Source: Immersiella caudata (Eukaryota > Ascomycota > Sordariomycetes > Sordariales > Lasiosphaeriaceae). From it: DNA of 64,000 nt. This document shows, piece after piece, positions 63,509 to 64,000 of the stretch. A program made the translations under genes and the position numbers. Under the pieces are notes generated by a model that was given only the letters and a program-made list of their open reading frames with translations, did no database searches and was not told where the DNA came from. The stretch's first letter is position 1. Every line of letters begins with the position of its first letter. The DNA lies in NCBI GenBank assembly GCA_030512335.1, contig JAULSU010000004.1, positions 5,208,001 to 5,272,000 of the forward strand, in the 5' to 3' direction.

Positions 63509-64000
63509 TGCAGCCCCTCCTTCTGCTTGCCACTACCGAGCGGCCTCCTGTCGCCTCCTTTAGTAGGAAACCGTGGCTGCCTCCGGCTCTTTCCTCATTC
63601 GCTAATCAAAACCTGAGCGAGGCCGTCAGCTGATTGACGGCCAATCTTTTCCAGATTGGCCCGCCAATCCATTCATACGGTACATGCCTAACTAACGAAA
63701 GGGGAGTCGGATGAGCTGGTGAGGAAAGGAATGCTCTTTTTGTGTAAGAGGATAGGTATCATTTCACTGAAAGATTCCGATGTCCCCATCCGAGGATGCC
63801 CAGCGGATGAGTGTCATGCTTCTGCGGCCACCAAGGTACCTCTATGCACGCACCCCACCTCGAGGCTTTTGATGTCATTTCCGCCCGACTGTCTCCCCAC
63901 GTCTGTTATTAGTCACCATTCCGCGTTCAACCCTAATATATCAGCCGAGATCTCATCGCGCACCTCCCAACTAACGTGTATAGGTACCAGCCCCCGCGCA
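63509..64000. other. Right end of window, 0.49 kb
   Basis: Promoter region of the F-box gene. No further feature recognised. Confidence 0.4.

Noticed and set aside
1..64000. CRISPR arrays, operons, ribosome-binding sites, riboswitches
   Set aside because: The genome is eukaryotic (spliced genes, nuclear tRNA intron). No regular spacer-repeat array was seen.

Overview
The window looks like nuclear DNA of a filamentous ascomycete (Pezizomycotina, most likely a Sordariomycete). Genes are mostly single-copy, with short GT-AG introns of 44-83 bp carrying CTAAC/CTGAC-like branch points. Families are typical of plant-associated or saprotrophic moulds: Pth11-like rhodopsin-domain receptors, F-box proteins, secreted oxidoreductases and small secreted proteins. 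A split tRNA-Thr, a pogo-type transposon relic and a solo LTR complete the picture. The species cannot be named from the sequence alone.

Layout. 1-8 kb: the start of a small secreted protein at the left edge, an SH3 protein, an L-domain membrane protein, a Dal5-type MFS permease and an NAD(P)-dependent reductase, all on the minus strand. 8-20 kb: an FAD monooxygenase head-to-head with the reductase, a decayed glutathione S-transferase, a large F-box protein, tRNA-Thr, a frameshifted 2EXR-like relic, a HAD-IIA phosphatase-like protein and an aldo-keto reductase. 21-28.2 kb is an accessory island. It holds a proline-rich RNase H-domain protein, a broken Na+/H+ antiporter with a pogo-like DNA transposon in one of its introns, a solo LTR inside that transposon, a small cysteine-rich gene and a decayed neighbour of similar type. 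29-43.4 kb: a Pth11-like receptor, a secreted M28 aminopeptidase, an NmrA-like protein tail-to-tail with a secreted FAD oxidase, a small secreted protein, an auxin-efflux-type carrier, a second NmrA-like protein and a second rhodopsin-domain receptor. 43.4-46.1 kb holds no recognisable gene. 46-50.6 kb: a Tri14-like secreted propeller protein head-to-head with a secreted GMC oxidoreductase. 50.9-53.5 kb: two more decayed genes, one C2H2-associated in type and one caspase-like. 54-63.5 kb: a NYN-CCCH RNA-binding protein, a secreted tyrosinase, a small Kex2-site secreted protein, an aminoglycoside-phosphotransferase-like protein, a 6PGDH-type oxidoreductase and an F-box/LRR-like protein.

How it fits together. 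There is no complete named pathway. The window mixes housekeeping genes with small oxidoreductase pairs and secreted proteins. Six decayed genes and two transposon relics are concentrated around 23.6-28.2 kb and 50.9-53.5 kb. Three of the decayed genes carry an in-frame stop where a tryptophan codon is the most economical ancestor, that is a single G-to-A change, which suggests RIP-like (repeat-induced point mutation) decay. The least expected signals are the nested insertion in the antiporter and a strong C-rich to G-rich switch on the coding strand part-way through many genes.
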